From the NCBI GenBank assembly GCA_037447655.1, contig JBBHKE010001401.1, positions 1 to 64,000 of the forward strand: DNA of 64,000 nt, given 5' to 3'. The notes below the pieces were generated by a model. The model was not told the DNA's origin, did no database searches, and was given only the letters and a program-made list of their open reading frames with translations. Shown here one piece after another: positions 41,561 through 52,735 of the stretch (position 1 is the first letter of the stretch; the number at the start of each line of letters is the position of its first letter). This DNA comes from Zygnema cylindricum. Lineage: Eukaryota > Streptophyta > Zygnematophyceae > Zygnematales > Zygnemataceae. The translations under genes were made by a program, and so were the position numbers.

Positions 41561-42960
41561 GAGCCTCTTCTTGACGAGAGTCTACAGGAGAACCAGATCC
41601 CTCGGAGACAGAAGTGTGCCCTTAGAGCAATTCGGGAAGCTCCACTGGAAGGATGGATCATCGACTCAGGTGCATCCATGCATATGTGTCGTGATGAGCA
41701 ACTTTTCACTAAGCTAAGAAAGATCCCTAATGTAGAGATAAAGTATAGGGATGGGAGAGTGGTTACTACAAATCTAGTGGGGTTAGTAGATCTCAAAGTC
41801 TTAGTGGAGGGTAAGACTTCTATACTCACATTATCAGATGTACTCTACATTCCTCAAATGAGTAAATGTCTTGTCTTTACGTCTGTGTTAGATGACAAAG
41901 AGTTTTATACCTTCACTAGAAAGGGAGTCTTCACTGCTAAGTATGGGGATGAAGTTTACTTCACAGCAGATAAGGGTAGCCAAGGCATGTTTAGGCTTAA
42001 CGTGAGTCATGAAAAGAAGAATGCTTATTATGTTGGTGTTCCAAAATTGATGATTTGCCATAAGCGGTTGGGGCATGTGAATTTTGATAGGTTGAGGGAA
42101 ATGGAGAAACTTGGTGTAGTAGAAGGCATTCAGTTTGGTGATAATGAAATGGGGGATGATTGTAGTGGATGTGCTCAAAGAAAAGCTCACAGACTTCCTT
42201 TTCCCAAAGTCGCCACATATAGGGGGGAAAAGGTACTAGATCTAGTCCACACAGATATCTGGGGACTTGTAAGAGTACCTTCGCTTGGAGGGGAAAGGTT
42301 TATGTTAACAAAAACGGATGACTGGTCTAGGTATTCCAAAGTCTACTTCCTAAAAACAAAGTCTGAAACAACAACTTACTTCAAAGAATATAAAGCGTGG
42401 AGTGAGGAGTTGCATGGAACCCCCATTAAGAGAATAAAGAGTGATAATGGGGGAGAATATACCTCTAACTAGTTTAAAGAATACCTGAGAGATGAGGGAG
42501 TTCAGCACCAGAAAACTGTACCATATAACTCATAACAAAACGGGGTAGCTGAAAGATTGAACCGAACACTAGGAGATAGTGTATGTAGTATGTTGGCTGA
42601 CAAGAAAATAGGAAAGAGTTTTTGGGCAGAAGCCATGAACTGTGCCAACTACAATAACAATAAAGTCCTTACCTCGACCGTAAAGGGAATAACACCTTAT
42701 AAGAGATGGGTTGGAAGGAAAGTAGATATCTCACACCTTAAAGTATTCGGTAACCAAGTTTACAGTCTTCATATGGATAAGAAAAGAAGAAACTAGATGC
42801 TAAGGGCAAACCTAGATACTTTGTGGATATGATGAGGATGTCAAGGGATATAGAGTCTATGATTTAGCAAAGCAAGATATTATTTTGGTCAAACACTTAT
42901 TTGTCATGGATGAAAAAAGTCATTTGACCCCTTCAAATATACCAAAAAGATAAAAATCCG
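41561..42960 (+). pseudogene. Element E protease and integrase
   Basis: WIIDSGASMHMC at about 41655-41690 (intact DSG), then LSDVLYIPQMSK, CHKRLGHVNFDRL (W to C in WHKRLGH), CSGCAQRKAHRLPFPK, HTDIWGLVRVPS and SDNGGEYTSN. A TAG then replaces a Gln codon (about 42470), and a stop splits the NSEQNG segment. LNRTLGDSVCSMLADKKIG continues. The integrase triad is visible, but the frame is broken repeatedly. Confidence 0.85.
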
Positions 42961-44878
42961 TTTTGAGTCTAAAAGGAAAGATAGTCTTGTCTTTCCCGAA
43001 AAAAGACATGAGTGAAAAAGTGATTGGAGATTCAGGGGAGATCCAAGATACAAGAGATCTACCCGACACCTCACATATTCTTATAGACTTCGAGGAGACA
43101 GAAGAGAAGGAACTAGAACTGGCTTCCATTAATAGGGGAGCCGATGAGATAGTAAGGAGAAACCCGTGACTTCCTTCCATTCTAGCTTCAGAGGTTTAAG
43201 GTAGGGAGGAGCAGCAAAAGGATACAAGAGAAACAGGTTGCTCATAAGGTAACTAAGCTATCTCATCCTGATGAGCCTTAGTCATACTTGGAGGCAGTAA
43301 ACAACCCAGAAAAAGACAGATGGATTAGAGCCATAAATGATGAGATGGCTTCCATCATGGAAGCAAATACATAGAAACTAGCGGATTGTCCTCCTAACAA
43401 AAAACCAATTGGTTGTAAATGGGTATTTAAACTAAAACTGAACCCAGATAATACCATTGAGAGATATAAGGCTCGATTGGTAGCGAAGGGATTCACCCAA
43501 AAAGAGGGGATTGACAATGAGGAGACCTTTGCTCCAGTTGTTCGTTTCCCATCAGTAAGGATTCTCTTTAATCTGGCAGCAGCAGAAGTCATGGAAATAC
43601 ACCAGATGGACATTAAGACTGCTTTTCTTAATGGTGAGTAAGAGGAAGAAATTTTCATGAGGCAACACGAGGGGTTCGTGGAGGAAGGAGAAGAGAGCAA
43701 AGTTTGCAGGCTCATAAAGTCCTTATATGGATTGAAGTAGGCTCCCCGACAGTGGAATAAAAAACTAGATGAGTTTCTCACCGGTCTGGGATATATTCGG
43801 ATCAGCACTGGCCATTCTATCTATATGTTTGAAGATGAGAATGGTGTCATTTTATTGCAATCTATGTGGATGATCTGCTTGTACTTAGTACGTCTTTGGA
43901 AAATATCAATAGGCTAAAGAAAGATCTTAGAAGCAGATTTAATATGAAAGATTTAGGGGAGGCAAGATACATTTTGGGGATCCAAATGGAGAGAGATAGG
44001 GGGAAAGGGATTATCACACTTACTCAGAGAGAAGCAAAATGTAATATGTTTGAGAAATTCCAAATGGAAAAGGCTAACAGATATACCACTCCCATGGACT
44101 TGAAAAAAGTAAGTGATAGGAGTGTAGAAGGAGGAGTGATAATCTTAGATGATGAGATGAGTCCAGAGGAGAGAGAGATTATGAAGTTTATCCCTTATAA
44201 ACAGGTAGTTGGAAGTTTGATCTATTTTATGAAGTGTACAAGGCCTGACATAGCAGCAGCAGTAGGAGTCCTTAGTAGGAGACCTAACGATCGTAGGGAG
44301 AGAGATTAGGAGGTAGCCAAGAGAGTCATGAGATATTGGGTAGGAACCAAAGAGTTATGGTTGCATTTGGGAGGGGAGCACACTGATATCACTACTTGGA
44401 GTAATACCATTTATACGGATGCACCTATGAGAAGATGCACTTCTGGGTATGTGTTGTATGTGGGGGAAGGTGATTGCTGTTGGAGCAGTAAGCAACAAAA
44501 GGTGGTTGCTCAGTCTACTATGGAGGTTGAATACATGGCCTTTTGTTCGGCTATGAAAGAGTTGATGTGGGTCAAATCCTTGTTGCAAGGATTGGGGTAT
44601 ATGAAAGAGGGGGTACATGAAGTTTTTCTGTGATAATTAGGATGCCATTGCTATTTCAACCAATCGAAAACAACATTTCAAGGCTTAGTATATGGACATA
44701 AGATTGAGCTTCGTGAGGGAAAAGGTTGAAAATAAAATCGTAAATCTTGCGTATAAATTTGATGAAGAAATGGTGGATGACACGATGACCAAACCTGTGC
44801 CCTCTCCCAAATTAAAATATTGTAGGGAAAAATGTGGATTAAAAGAAAAGTTAAAAATAGACTAGAAAATAAGGGGAG
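42961..44878 (+). pseudogene. Element E reverse transcriptase and RNase H
   Basis: RT from about 43278, with a TAG in place of Trp at 43372, the same position as in element B. It continues IGCKWVFKLKLNPDNTIERY; HQMDIKTAFLNGE is followed by TAA. SLYGLK is followed by TAG for Gln; YVDDLLVL is at about 43862. RNase H pieces: YKQVVGSLIYFMKCTRPDIA, STMEVEYMAFC, then a frameshift (DNQ region) and the polypurine tract GAAAATAAGGGGAG ending 44878. Confidence 0.85.
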
Positions 44879-45876
44879 TGTTGAAATAACTAGTTTTTTG
44901 TATGTTCTAGGTCTAAAATAATAGCGGAAAATGATAAGAAAAATGCAGGCAGCCTGCCTCCATCGCTTCTCTCTTGCCCCTATACTTGTTGTAGTCACTA
45001 AACAAGAGAGAGAGTGATGGAGCCATGGCTGCCTCAGCTCCATAGGCATGACTAAAGAGTGACTTAAGTCACTCTCAACAAAAGGTTGATTTTGGCAGGA
45101 CTCGAACCTTCGACCGGCATAGCGCGGCGTAGCCGTTAGCTCTAACCAGTCTGTCGTAAAAGTCCGTTAGGATATATACTGTTTGATAATTATTTGAACT
45201 TGTATATGATACTGAAACCGATTAACTAAAATATGTACGAAGGAACATAAAACTAGTTAATTTTTAGTGCGACGTCATTTCGCACGAAACAATTGAATCG
45301 GACATTTGTTTCGCCCGCTAAAAATCAATGTCAGATTTAATCTTACGGCATACATCGCTGCCGAGATCCCGGAATAGTCACTTTGGCGTTTATGGACGTG
45401 GCATGAACTGGCGCCACGTGGATGGATAACATTTGGTCATAGAAATTCCGGGGAGCGTACTGACGAGTGAAAGATTGACACGCGTCCACTCAGCGGCCTT
45501 CTAGTACACAGGTCGTACAGAAATGACATCGGTTGTAGTATCTTTTTGTACTTTACAGTTATGTGATTGGGTCGTATAGTAGTAGATAGGGGTTGTGAGA
45601 GGGAAGTAGTTTTTAGCATATTTTGTAGACAGTCACTTCTCCCTTGGGAGCTTTGTATAAATTGGCATTTTTGCCACCTCATAACTTATCGGCTGGTTGG
45701 CTGTTTTCAGTGATTCTTTTTGCTACGGACTCAAAGGAGTCTAAGCTGTATAGGGGTGCAGTCAGATTGTCAGTTTGCTCTATTGGGCAGCAGTGGCTGT
45801 GGCTTGAAGTGGGTTAGTTAAAAGCTATCTAGAGGCTTCTTGAATTCTATAGTCCAATGGAGGACACAGAATCGCA
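44879..45876 (+). repeat. Element E 3' LTR
   Basis: 998 bp. Antisense tRNA-like module 45093-45165 (GGTTCGAGTCC box on the minus strand). TATAAAT near 45656. Leader hairpins GGACTC-AAAG-GAGTCT (45727-45742) and CTGTAT-AGGG-GTGCAG (45746-45761). Confidence 0.9.
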
Positions 45877-46083
45877 GTAAGATGACCTGCTATGCATGCA
45901 TATGGTACGGAAATGGAGATTTTTGGTCGGTGTGAAATTCGTTGACGATTTTTTATTTTCCGATCTTAACTTATGTGGTACCACTAAATTATGAACACGT
46001 AAATTACAAACACTGCGCAATGGAACATCGTTCAAAATGAAGCATTTTGTAATGTTGGCGAAACAATTATAGAATATCCTAAT
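45877..46083 (+). repeat. Tandem ~730-bp unit, copy 2 (middle part)
   Basis: It aligns with about 17760-17920 of copy 1 (GTCGGTG, ATC-TA-CTT-TGTGG, ACAAAC, AATGGAACATCG) and continues at 47710 after element G. Confidence 0.6.
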
Positions 46084-46870
46084 TGTTGTTTTTAGAAAGC
46101 TTTAGTCCTCTCTATGCCTCAGCTGTGAGGGAGAGAGAGCTATTCAGGACTTAAGCTATTTTTGGTTGAGTTCGGTTCAGTGGTTAACAAAATTAGTGTG
46201 ACAGTGAAGGTGGGAGTTCACGGTTCATTCACACTTGGGACACGCGTCGTCACTTAAGAGAAATGCGTGAGTATGTCCTCCGTGGACGTACGGAAATTCG
46301 GCAAGACCACGGGACTTCGTGAAGTCAATTCTACGGTGCCAAATCCTCTAGTCGGACGGCTGACAACCACCGCCAACAAATACTAACGAGGCGTGACTAG
46401 ATCACTACCACTTTACGTTGTCTGAACTTCAGTGTAAATATTTGGGAGAATAGAATTTTGTTTGTAGTGAATTAGTTGTTTAGTGTTGAGAATGTGGTTT
46501 ATGACATACCTTCAGTACATTGGTATACTCATACTATTTGTTGTGTTAGAATGTTATATGTACGGCTGGAATGCCTCCGTATAGCTTAGTGTAGTTTCGG
46601 TGTATAGAAGTAGGACTTAGTGAATTTGATTCATTAGGAACAAATGATATGAAAACTGTACACTCAGTTTTATGTAATTTCATTTCTGCATATCTCACAG
46701 ATCTGTAAACAGAATTCACTGAAATTTTGTGTGTATGTTCCTTTTTATGTTATCTACACTGTGGCAAATTTTCAGGACGTTTGGAGTGTTTTTCTGAAAG
46801 TTATAGTCTGTCAAAGTTTCTGTTCAGCCATCGGTATTTGTGGAAGCTTCCTCTCTTGATTTGTTATACG

Positions 46871-47357
46871 ATGACTACTGCTGCATCTTCTTCATCTTCA
46901 GTACCAGCACTTGTCTCAGAACAACAGGTCACGGGCCCGCCTTCACGAATTCCGGTCTTTGATGGACGTGAATATCTGTATTGGGCAGATTTGGTTAAGT
47001 CTTACTTCAAGCAAGTGAAACTTATTGATGTGTTAAATGGATCATTGGCAGAATCTGATGCCAGCTTTGATCAGAAAAATGACCAGGCTTTGCATTTAGT
47101 AAAGCTTATGATATCAAAAGAATTGCATATGACATATATTAATGTTGCAAAGGCATCAGATTTGTGGGATGCATTGAAATCTTCTTATGTTAAAGCTAGT
47201 GACCAGCATGAGATTATAACTGCTGGTCAAATCTATGAGTATAAGTACACAGGTGGTAGCATGGTGGAATACACTAATCGGTTTCGAATGTTACTGTCAG
47301 AAAATGCATGTTCTGGGGGGACTTTCTCCCCTTATCATCAGGCCATGATTCTCCTAA
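46871..47357 (+). CDS. Gag of element G, N-terminal part, cut by the gap
   Basis: The ATG at 46871 matches the start used in element D; the frame is also open upstream to 46727. LTR-encoded MTTAASSSSSVPALVSEQQ leads into VTGPPSRIPVFDGREYLYWA across the primer site (GGTCACGGGCCC). A UBN2-type core follows: HLVKLMISKELHMTYINVAK, then LWDALKSSYVKASDQ and YKYTGGSMVEYTNRFRMLL. No stop occurs before the gap, so this copy could be intact. Confidence 0.82.
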
Positions 47358-47367
47358 NNNNNNNNNN
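47358..47367. other. Assembly gap (10 N)
   Basis: Ten undetermined bases lie inside element G. They separate gag from LTR sequence that repeats 46600-46926, so the true distance must be several kilobases if G is full-length. Confidence 0.97.
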
Positions 47368-47709
47368 TTTTTTTACTAGGTTACCTCGGTGTATAGAAGT
47401 AGGACTTAGTGAATTTGATTCATTAGGAACAAATGATATGAAAACTGTACACTCAGTTTTATGTAATTTCATTTCTGCATATCTCACAGATCTGTGAGCG
47501 GAATTCATTGAAATTTTGTGTGTGTGATCCTTTTTATGTTATTTACACTGAGGTAAATTTTCAATACCATTGGATCATTTTTTTGAAAGTTATAGTCTGT
47601 CAAAGTTGCTGTTCAGCCATCGGTATTTGTGGAAGCTTCCTCTTTTGTTTTGTTCTACGATGACTACTGCTTCTTCATCTTCAGTGCCAGCAGTTGTCTC
47701 AGAACAACA

Positions 47710-48949
47710 CTTATGGAACTTCACCCTAACTCTAATTTGGGATTTACCCTGTAATAATTGTGGCAATCTAGATCTTTACACTTAAGTAGGTACAGGTACA
47801 AAATGCTTGAAATCGTACGCCGTCGCGTGATCTGACATCCGCACATGCTGACAATTTTCACGCAGTTAAATGTTAACGCTACACCGTAAATTGTGTTTCG
47901 TCACATTGTTTTTATCACACATATTTTGAGTGCACATTTTTGCGCGCGCAACTCTATTAAACTATTTTTTTGTACTTTTCTACATATTGAAGTACAAAAG
48001 GGTATGGAACTGAACGGTCCGTATGCCACACTATTTAAAATTGCACTATATTACAGTTATTAACCCAAATAAAAAATTACCTCAAATAACTTTTTTTTTT
48101 TTTTTTAGAATTATTAACTTTATTTAGAATTTGGGTCAATATTTGGGGGCATCGAAATAGCGTTATTAACGCTAGTAGCAATTCATGGCGTACCCATTGT
48201 TGTAATTTTAAAGGAATTGTGAGAGTAAATGAGGTATCCAAGTGTATAATATAATCTTCACCATCTATCGCTATCAGTGTTAATGTTTTTTTTGCCTCTT
48301 AAACCATCTTTTTTTGTGCACACTTGTCAGATTGTTAGTCCAACAGTTGAGAAGAGCAAATCCTATAGTGAAAATATGTTTTAATTAGCGAAAAAACATT
48401 ACCACTAACTACGGTGTATTGTGTAATGCAAGCAAAAATGGTGATTTGTCGCCCACTCTTTTCCATAGTGTTAAGATCACGAGTCATCTTTGTGGTTGAC
48501 GCTCATTCGGGAGGGATTTCACCACCCTCCTCACCAACTATACTCAAAACCTTCCCTTATTGGAAATTTATTGTGCCTTTGCAAAACGTGCATGCCTCAC
48601 TTCCTTCTATGTTGTTGCGGTGATGCACCACTCAATAGCCTTAAGTGGACTACAGGCCGTCACATAACAGGCCATCACGTATCCTTCTACTAAATTAGTA
48701 TTATAGGTACTAATTTTGCATTTGCACATATAATACCTTCACAATAATACTTGGACCTTCTTCCTCCCCCCCCCCCCCCCCCCCCCCTCTCTCCCCCTCT
48801 CTTTTTTGCATCAATCATCATGTTATTTTCTGGCCCACTACCAATCCCACCATTCATCACACATGGTTTTTTTTCCTCTCCCACATTTTCTCTTCCTCTC
48901 ACACTCTCAATTCCCATTGACCATATCCAGAAGCACTTCTTTTCCCTTT
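47710..48949. other. End of tandem unit copy 2, then AT-rich intergenic DNA
   Basis: 47710-47800 ends the tandem unit (TTATGGAACTTCACCCTAA). The rest shows no gene. A near-palindrome AATAGCGTTATTAACGCTAG lies near 48155, like that near 3727. A run of 20 or more C lies near 48767-48788, followed by CT-rich sequence. Confidence 0.55.
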
Positions 48950-48964
48950 CTCTCTCCCCCACCA

Positions 48965-49156
48965 CCACCCAAACCTCGTAAACCAACCTCTACGCGGTTG
49001 GAATGTCCCGGGTGTCACAACCTTTTTGCCGCTGGTGCCGGTCTTAAACGCCATACACGGAGTTGTCAACATTATATAGCCTTTGGTGGTCCTTCGTCTA
49101 TCACCTCTACTCAACGGTCATCGACCACACTCCCGTCAGGCCCCACAGATGCTTAA
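48965..49156 (+). pseudogene. LINE N-terminal zinc finger segment
   Basis: Frame text RLECPGCHNLFAAGAGLKRH then TRSC gives a C-x2-C-x12-H-x3-C finger, as in nucleic-acid-binding fingers at the front of RLE-type LINE proteins. The frame stops (TAA 49154-49156) at the junction of a 42-base tandem duplication (49113-49194). Confidence 0.65.
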
Positions 49157-49763
49157 CGGTCATCGACCACACTCCCGTCAGGCCCCACAGATGCGGACTG
49201 GGAATTCGTCCGTGAGTTAGATGTTTTGGGGGACTTATGATCTGAGATCCCCCCGCCCGCGGTTGTACACCCGTATTGCTATGGTCATGCGGACGATAGT
49301 AAAAGATGTCGTCCACCTCCCTTTGTCCCACATTTCTTCAAACCGGACAGACATTGCTCATTGGCACATTCTTCATATGTTCTCCCTCTGGGTCCTAGTC
49401 CTTCCGGGACGCAAATTGGGTTGTGTGGCTAGAGAGACTATGGCGCGTTGTCGCTGATTCTTTCATGGTGACAAGAATGCCTTCCTCACCGAGCATTAGG
49501 CTAAGGTATCGAGCGCCTCTTTCATACCGCGTCACCCATCTAGGCCATCAGATGTCCCGGCCTCTTATCGTCGAGCAATTCATTTAGGCGGTGTTGGTGA
49601 GCTTTCTCGAGAGGCTCGGGCCCTACAGACATTAACTCTTGCGCCACAATCTACTTCCACTATTGAGGTTCTTTGAGCTCTCCACCCCCCTGCACCTTCC
49701 CCTCTACCCCCTACTATCCATGCCTTTGAGCCTTCTAAGAGTTTTACTTTAGATCGGGAGATT

Positions 49764-50860
49764 TTGATTAAGGGCCTTAGCTCTTCTCATCACCTGTTTT
49801 TTCGAGTATGTTCTCTTATTACTAGTGGAGATTTCCCTCCTCGGATTTGTGATCTTCTCACGGAGTCTCGCCTTGTGGCGGTCGCCAAACCTAATGGAGG
49901 GATGCCCCCTATTGCAGTGGGAGAAGTTTTATATAGATTTGTGGCTCGTGCGATATGTCTTCAACCCCAACTAGCAATTCATGACTATTTCTCTCCTCAT
50001 CAGTTTGGAAAGGCCACGAGAGGAGGTTGTGAGGTCGTGGTCGACGAGATTCAAGCTTTGTTGGATGTTCATCCGGATTGGTTGGTCCTTCAGGTGGACG
50101 TTTCCAATGCCTTGAACAAAGTTGGTTGGAACTTCATTTTTTCAAAGCTTATGGCGGCTCCATCTTCGATTGTCCAATTATTCCCCTTTGTGAGGGCTTT
50201 TTATACTTTGACCAACAACCTTTCCTTCTCGGCCGACGGTGATCTCATTCCTCTCTCTTTGCAACCGGCACTCGCCAAGGCGACCCTTTGGGCGGACCTT
50301 TGTTTGCCCTCGCCCATTACCGGGCTCGTCGGGCTTCCGCAGCCGCTTTCCTTTCTTGCCTTTTCCCTTTGGTTGCAGATGATACGCACATTATATGACC
50401 TAACGAACAGGTCGTGTCAGCATATAATTTTTTCAAGGAACGTTTAGCCAAACTCAACCTTTCAGTCCAGCCTTCGAAGTGTGTTATTTAGTCCCCTATA
50501 GATATTCCACTTTCCTTTACTCCCCCTCATATTTTTCAAACTCCTTCTCCCTCCGAAGGCATTTGTGCGTTGGGTTTCCCCCGTGGTTCAGATACTTTCG
50601 TGACCCAATTTCTTGATGATGCTCTACAGACAGATCTGGCCAACGTGGACGACCTTCCTCACCTTTCTAATCCCCAAGTGGTTTTTGCTATGTTAACTAG
50701 GTGTTCCCCCCACCGCAATTCTTACCTTACTCGTACTTCCCTTCCCACCGTGACGTTTGTCTCCTCTCTCTCAGCCTTTGATGATCACCTCATTGATGTC
50801 CTCCACACTCCGCTAGGACATGGGGCATGGTTGTGGGGCATTCGATCGTGAGTATGAGCC
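49764..50860 (+). pseudogene. LINE reverse transcriptase
   Basis: Frame 49764 reads SRLVAVAKPNGGMPPIAVGE, then HQFGKATRGGCEVVVDEIQ and LVLQVDVSNALNKV (motif A, Asp present). A frameshift near 50250 shifts RQGDPLGGPLFALAHYRA (motif B) and LVADDTHII (motif C, ADD present, about 50370-50395) into another frame. A TAG near 50490 and the later ORF from 50570 continue the thumb region. Confidence 0.78.
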
Positions 50861-51918
50861 TTTGGCCCGCATTCAGGCATCCCAACTTGTCTCTACAGGG
50901 GGGTTGGGACTATTATCGACTGCCTGTGTTACTCCTACAACATATTTGGGAAGTTGGTGCCTTATTGCCTCCACTCTTGTTTCTCGCTTCTTCGCTGAGG
51001 ACACCCTCGTTCTCGCCACCGCGGTCCCCGGGTTTCAGACGGTGTGTTCTTCTTCCGATGGTTTCTATTGGTCGCTTCACATTCTCTTCCTCCTCATGCC
51101 TTAGCGGATGTGCCGATTTTTCACACCCTTGTTAGGAAATCTGTTGAGCATCTCCAAGAATTGATTTTTGATCGAGTTGTCGCCGCATTAAATCCTAGCT
51201 TCTCGAGGCGTTTCCCGCTGATTCTTCACATGCCCGTCTTCTCTCTTGTGGTGGCCCTGGCTATGGGTCTTGGCTATTCGCTACACCTATTTTGTCAACT
51301 CTGATTCTCACCTGCTCAGTTCACTACCACCCACCGGTTTCGCCTTGGCCTCCCCTATCCTCCTTTACTTGGCTCTCTCGATGGTGTCCATTTACTTCGT
51401 TGCTCCCATGTGGGAGATTTGATCCTAGCGCACAACATTATTCGTGACGCCGTTGCGACTATCGCTTCGCAGGGGGGCTTTTTGTGCGTCGGGTGGTTTC
51501 TCATATTATTCCCTCGCGCCGGATCGATGTTGTTTTGCTCGATGGTGTTCGTCGCATCTTGGTGATATTGTTTTGGCGAACCACTTGGGCTAAAGTTGTT
51601 GGTATGGCCGCTCGACATGTTGGGGTGGCAGCTCGTGATGTCGCTAAGGCAAAGGTGCGTGAGCATGCCCACCGGGACCTTATGGATGACTTTATTCAGA
51701 TGGTGGTCGAGATCTTTGGTTGTTTGGGTGTTGCGTTGGATGAGTTTCTCCGTTCCTGTGCTCGATGTGCTTTCAAGCGACGAGGCTCCTTCGATCGGCT
51801 ATGGCCGTTGTGGATCGTCGACGTGTTCCGAAACTCCCTCATCGTGCTCCCTTGGGCTGGGGGGACTTACGGGGTTGCTTGTAGTAAATGTTTAATTGAG
51901 TTGGGGTTGGGCTTGTAG
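50861..51918 (+). pseudogene. LINE C-terminal region with restriction-like endonuclease
   Basis: Pieces in alternating frames: ARIQASQLVSTGGLGLLSTA, then TTYLGSWCLIAS, LLGSLDGVHLLRCSHVGDLI, AHNIIRDAVATIASQGG. From 51484: SHIIPSRRIDVVLLDGVRRI, GMAARHVGVAARDVAKAKV and FGCLGVALDEFLRSC. The IDVVL-DGVRRILV part fits the PD-(D/E)XK-type core of RLE domains. Frameshifts make it non-functional. Confidence 0.68.
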
Positions 51919-52150
51919 TTTTGGTTTTTGTTTGTCGCCTTGCTTCTCATTTTGGGTTTGGGTGCTTTTATGTTCCTTACCATTTTTATGTGTTCATGTT
52001 GCTTTCTTTGTTTTTTATTGCCCTGCTTGTAGTTTTTCAGTTTTGGCCTTACCACCCTCTTTGTACCCCTGGACTCAGATGGTTTACCATCGTGCTTTTT
52101 AATTTATCCTGCCTTCCTTTTTTTCACACTAATAGCGATGGGCAGTATAG

Positions 52151-52735
52151 TTGTGCAAATTGAGGACTTTCCTATCCCACATTAAATTCACAACTGCATA
52201 GATCACAGATCGAGGACTAGAAAAACATTTAAGATAAAAAAAAAAAGAGACAGAAAAGTCTGGTTAATAGGTTATCTATCCAAAGCAATTCAATGTGAAA
52301 GTTTTATCTCCATCACTTGTCTCCCCTTTCTTCCCTAAAGCAGGCTAAAGTGCAATGAATCATCCTTGTTGGAAAAAAGGCCAACTGTCACTAACACAAC
52401 AAAACAAGTTCAGATTTCCATCAATAAAAAAGTAAACCTAAGAAATGGCACACAAAAAAACGTACAAGACACAACTCAATAAGTCCACTACGGTTCAAAT
52501 CATTCACAGAGTACACTCGTTCAAATCCCACGGAAAGCGCAACCAGCTATCCTGCCAAAAATAATGTCTTTTAGGAAGACAATCCTTGTACCAAATGAAC
52601 TCTCTACGTGTTTACACCAATACTGGTCAGACTTATGTATGATTAGGGTTGTGATACAAGCTATTGCTGCATCCAGGAAAAAACCAATTCAGCTTTAGAA
52701 AACCACAAGACTGGATATGAAACCTCCTATTAAGC
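52151..52735 (-). other. 3' flank of PRP38, probably 3' UTR
   Basis: AT-rich sequence downstream of the PRP38 stop. No other coding region. The boundary with the LINE tail is not clear. Confidence 0.5.

Larger units (their letters stand above)
18473..45876 (+). mobile_element. Ty1/copia element E, split by element C
   Basis: 5' LTR 18473-18599 plus 39638-40491, interior 40492-44878, 3' LTR 44879-45876 (998 bp; 5' LTR 981 bp). It starts TGTTGAAATAACTAG and ends GCA. The flanks GTACG (18468-18472) and GTAAG (45877-45881) fit a target duplication with one mismatch. It is closest to element B in sequence. The coding region is heavily damaged by stops and frameshifts. Confidence 0.9.
46084..47709 (+). 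mobile_element. Copia element G, collapsed by an assembly gap
   Basis: The 5' LTR 46084-46926 starts TGTTGTTTTTAGAAAGC and ends GAACAACA. Gag follows to 47357, then 10 N, then a partial 3' LTR from about 47382 to 47709. The flanks CTAAT (46079-46083) and CTTAT (47710-47714) fit a target duplication with one mismatch. The missing interior is almost certainly unassembled, not deleted. Confidence 0.88.
48950..52150 (+). mobile_element. Non-LTR retrotransposon with C2HC finger, RT and restriction-like endonuclease (broken)
   Basis: A LINE-like element with N-terminal zinc finger, reverse transcriptase and C-terminal endonuclease in the order typical of the R2-like and related RLE-bearing clades. 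No LTRs. The 3' part after 51920 is T/G-rich and may be its 3' UTR. The clade is inference from domain order; the domains are seen directly. An older relative lies at 2790-3400. Confidence 0.72.

Noticed and set aside
46727-47497. 256-residue frame crossing the N gap in element G
   Set aside because: The reading across undetermined bases is meaningless; only the part before 47358 is Gag.
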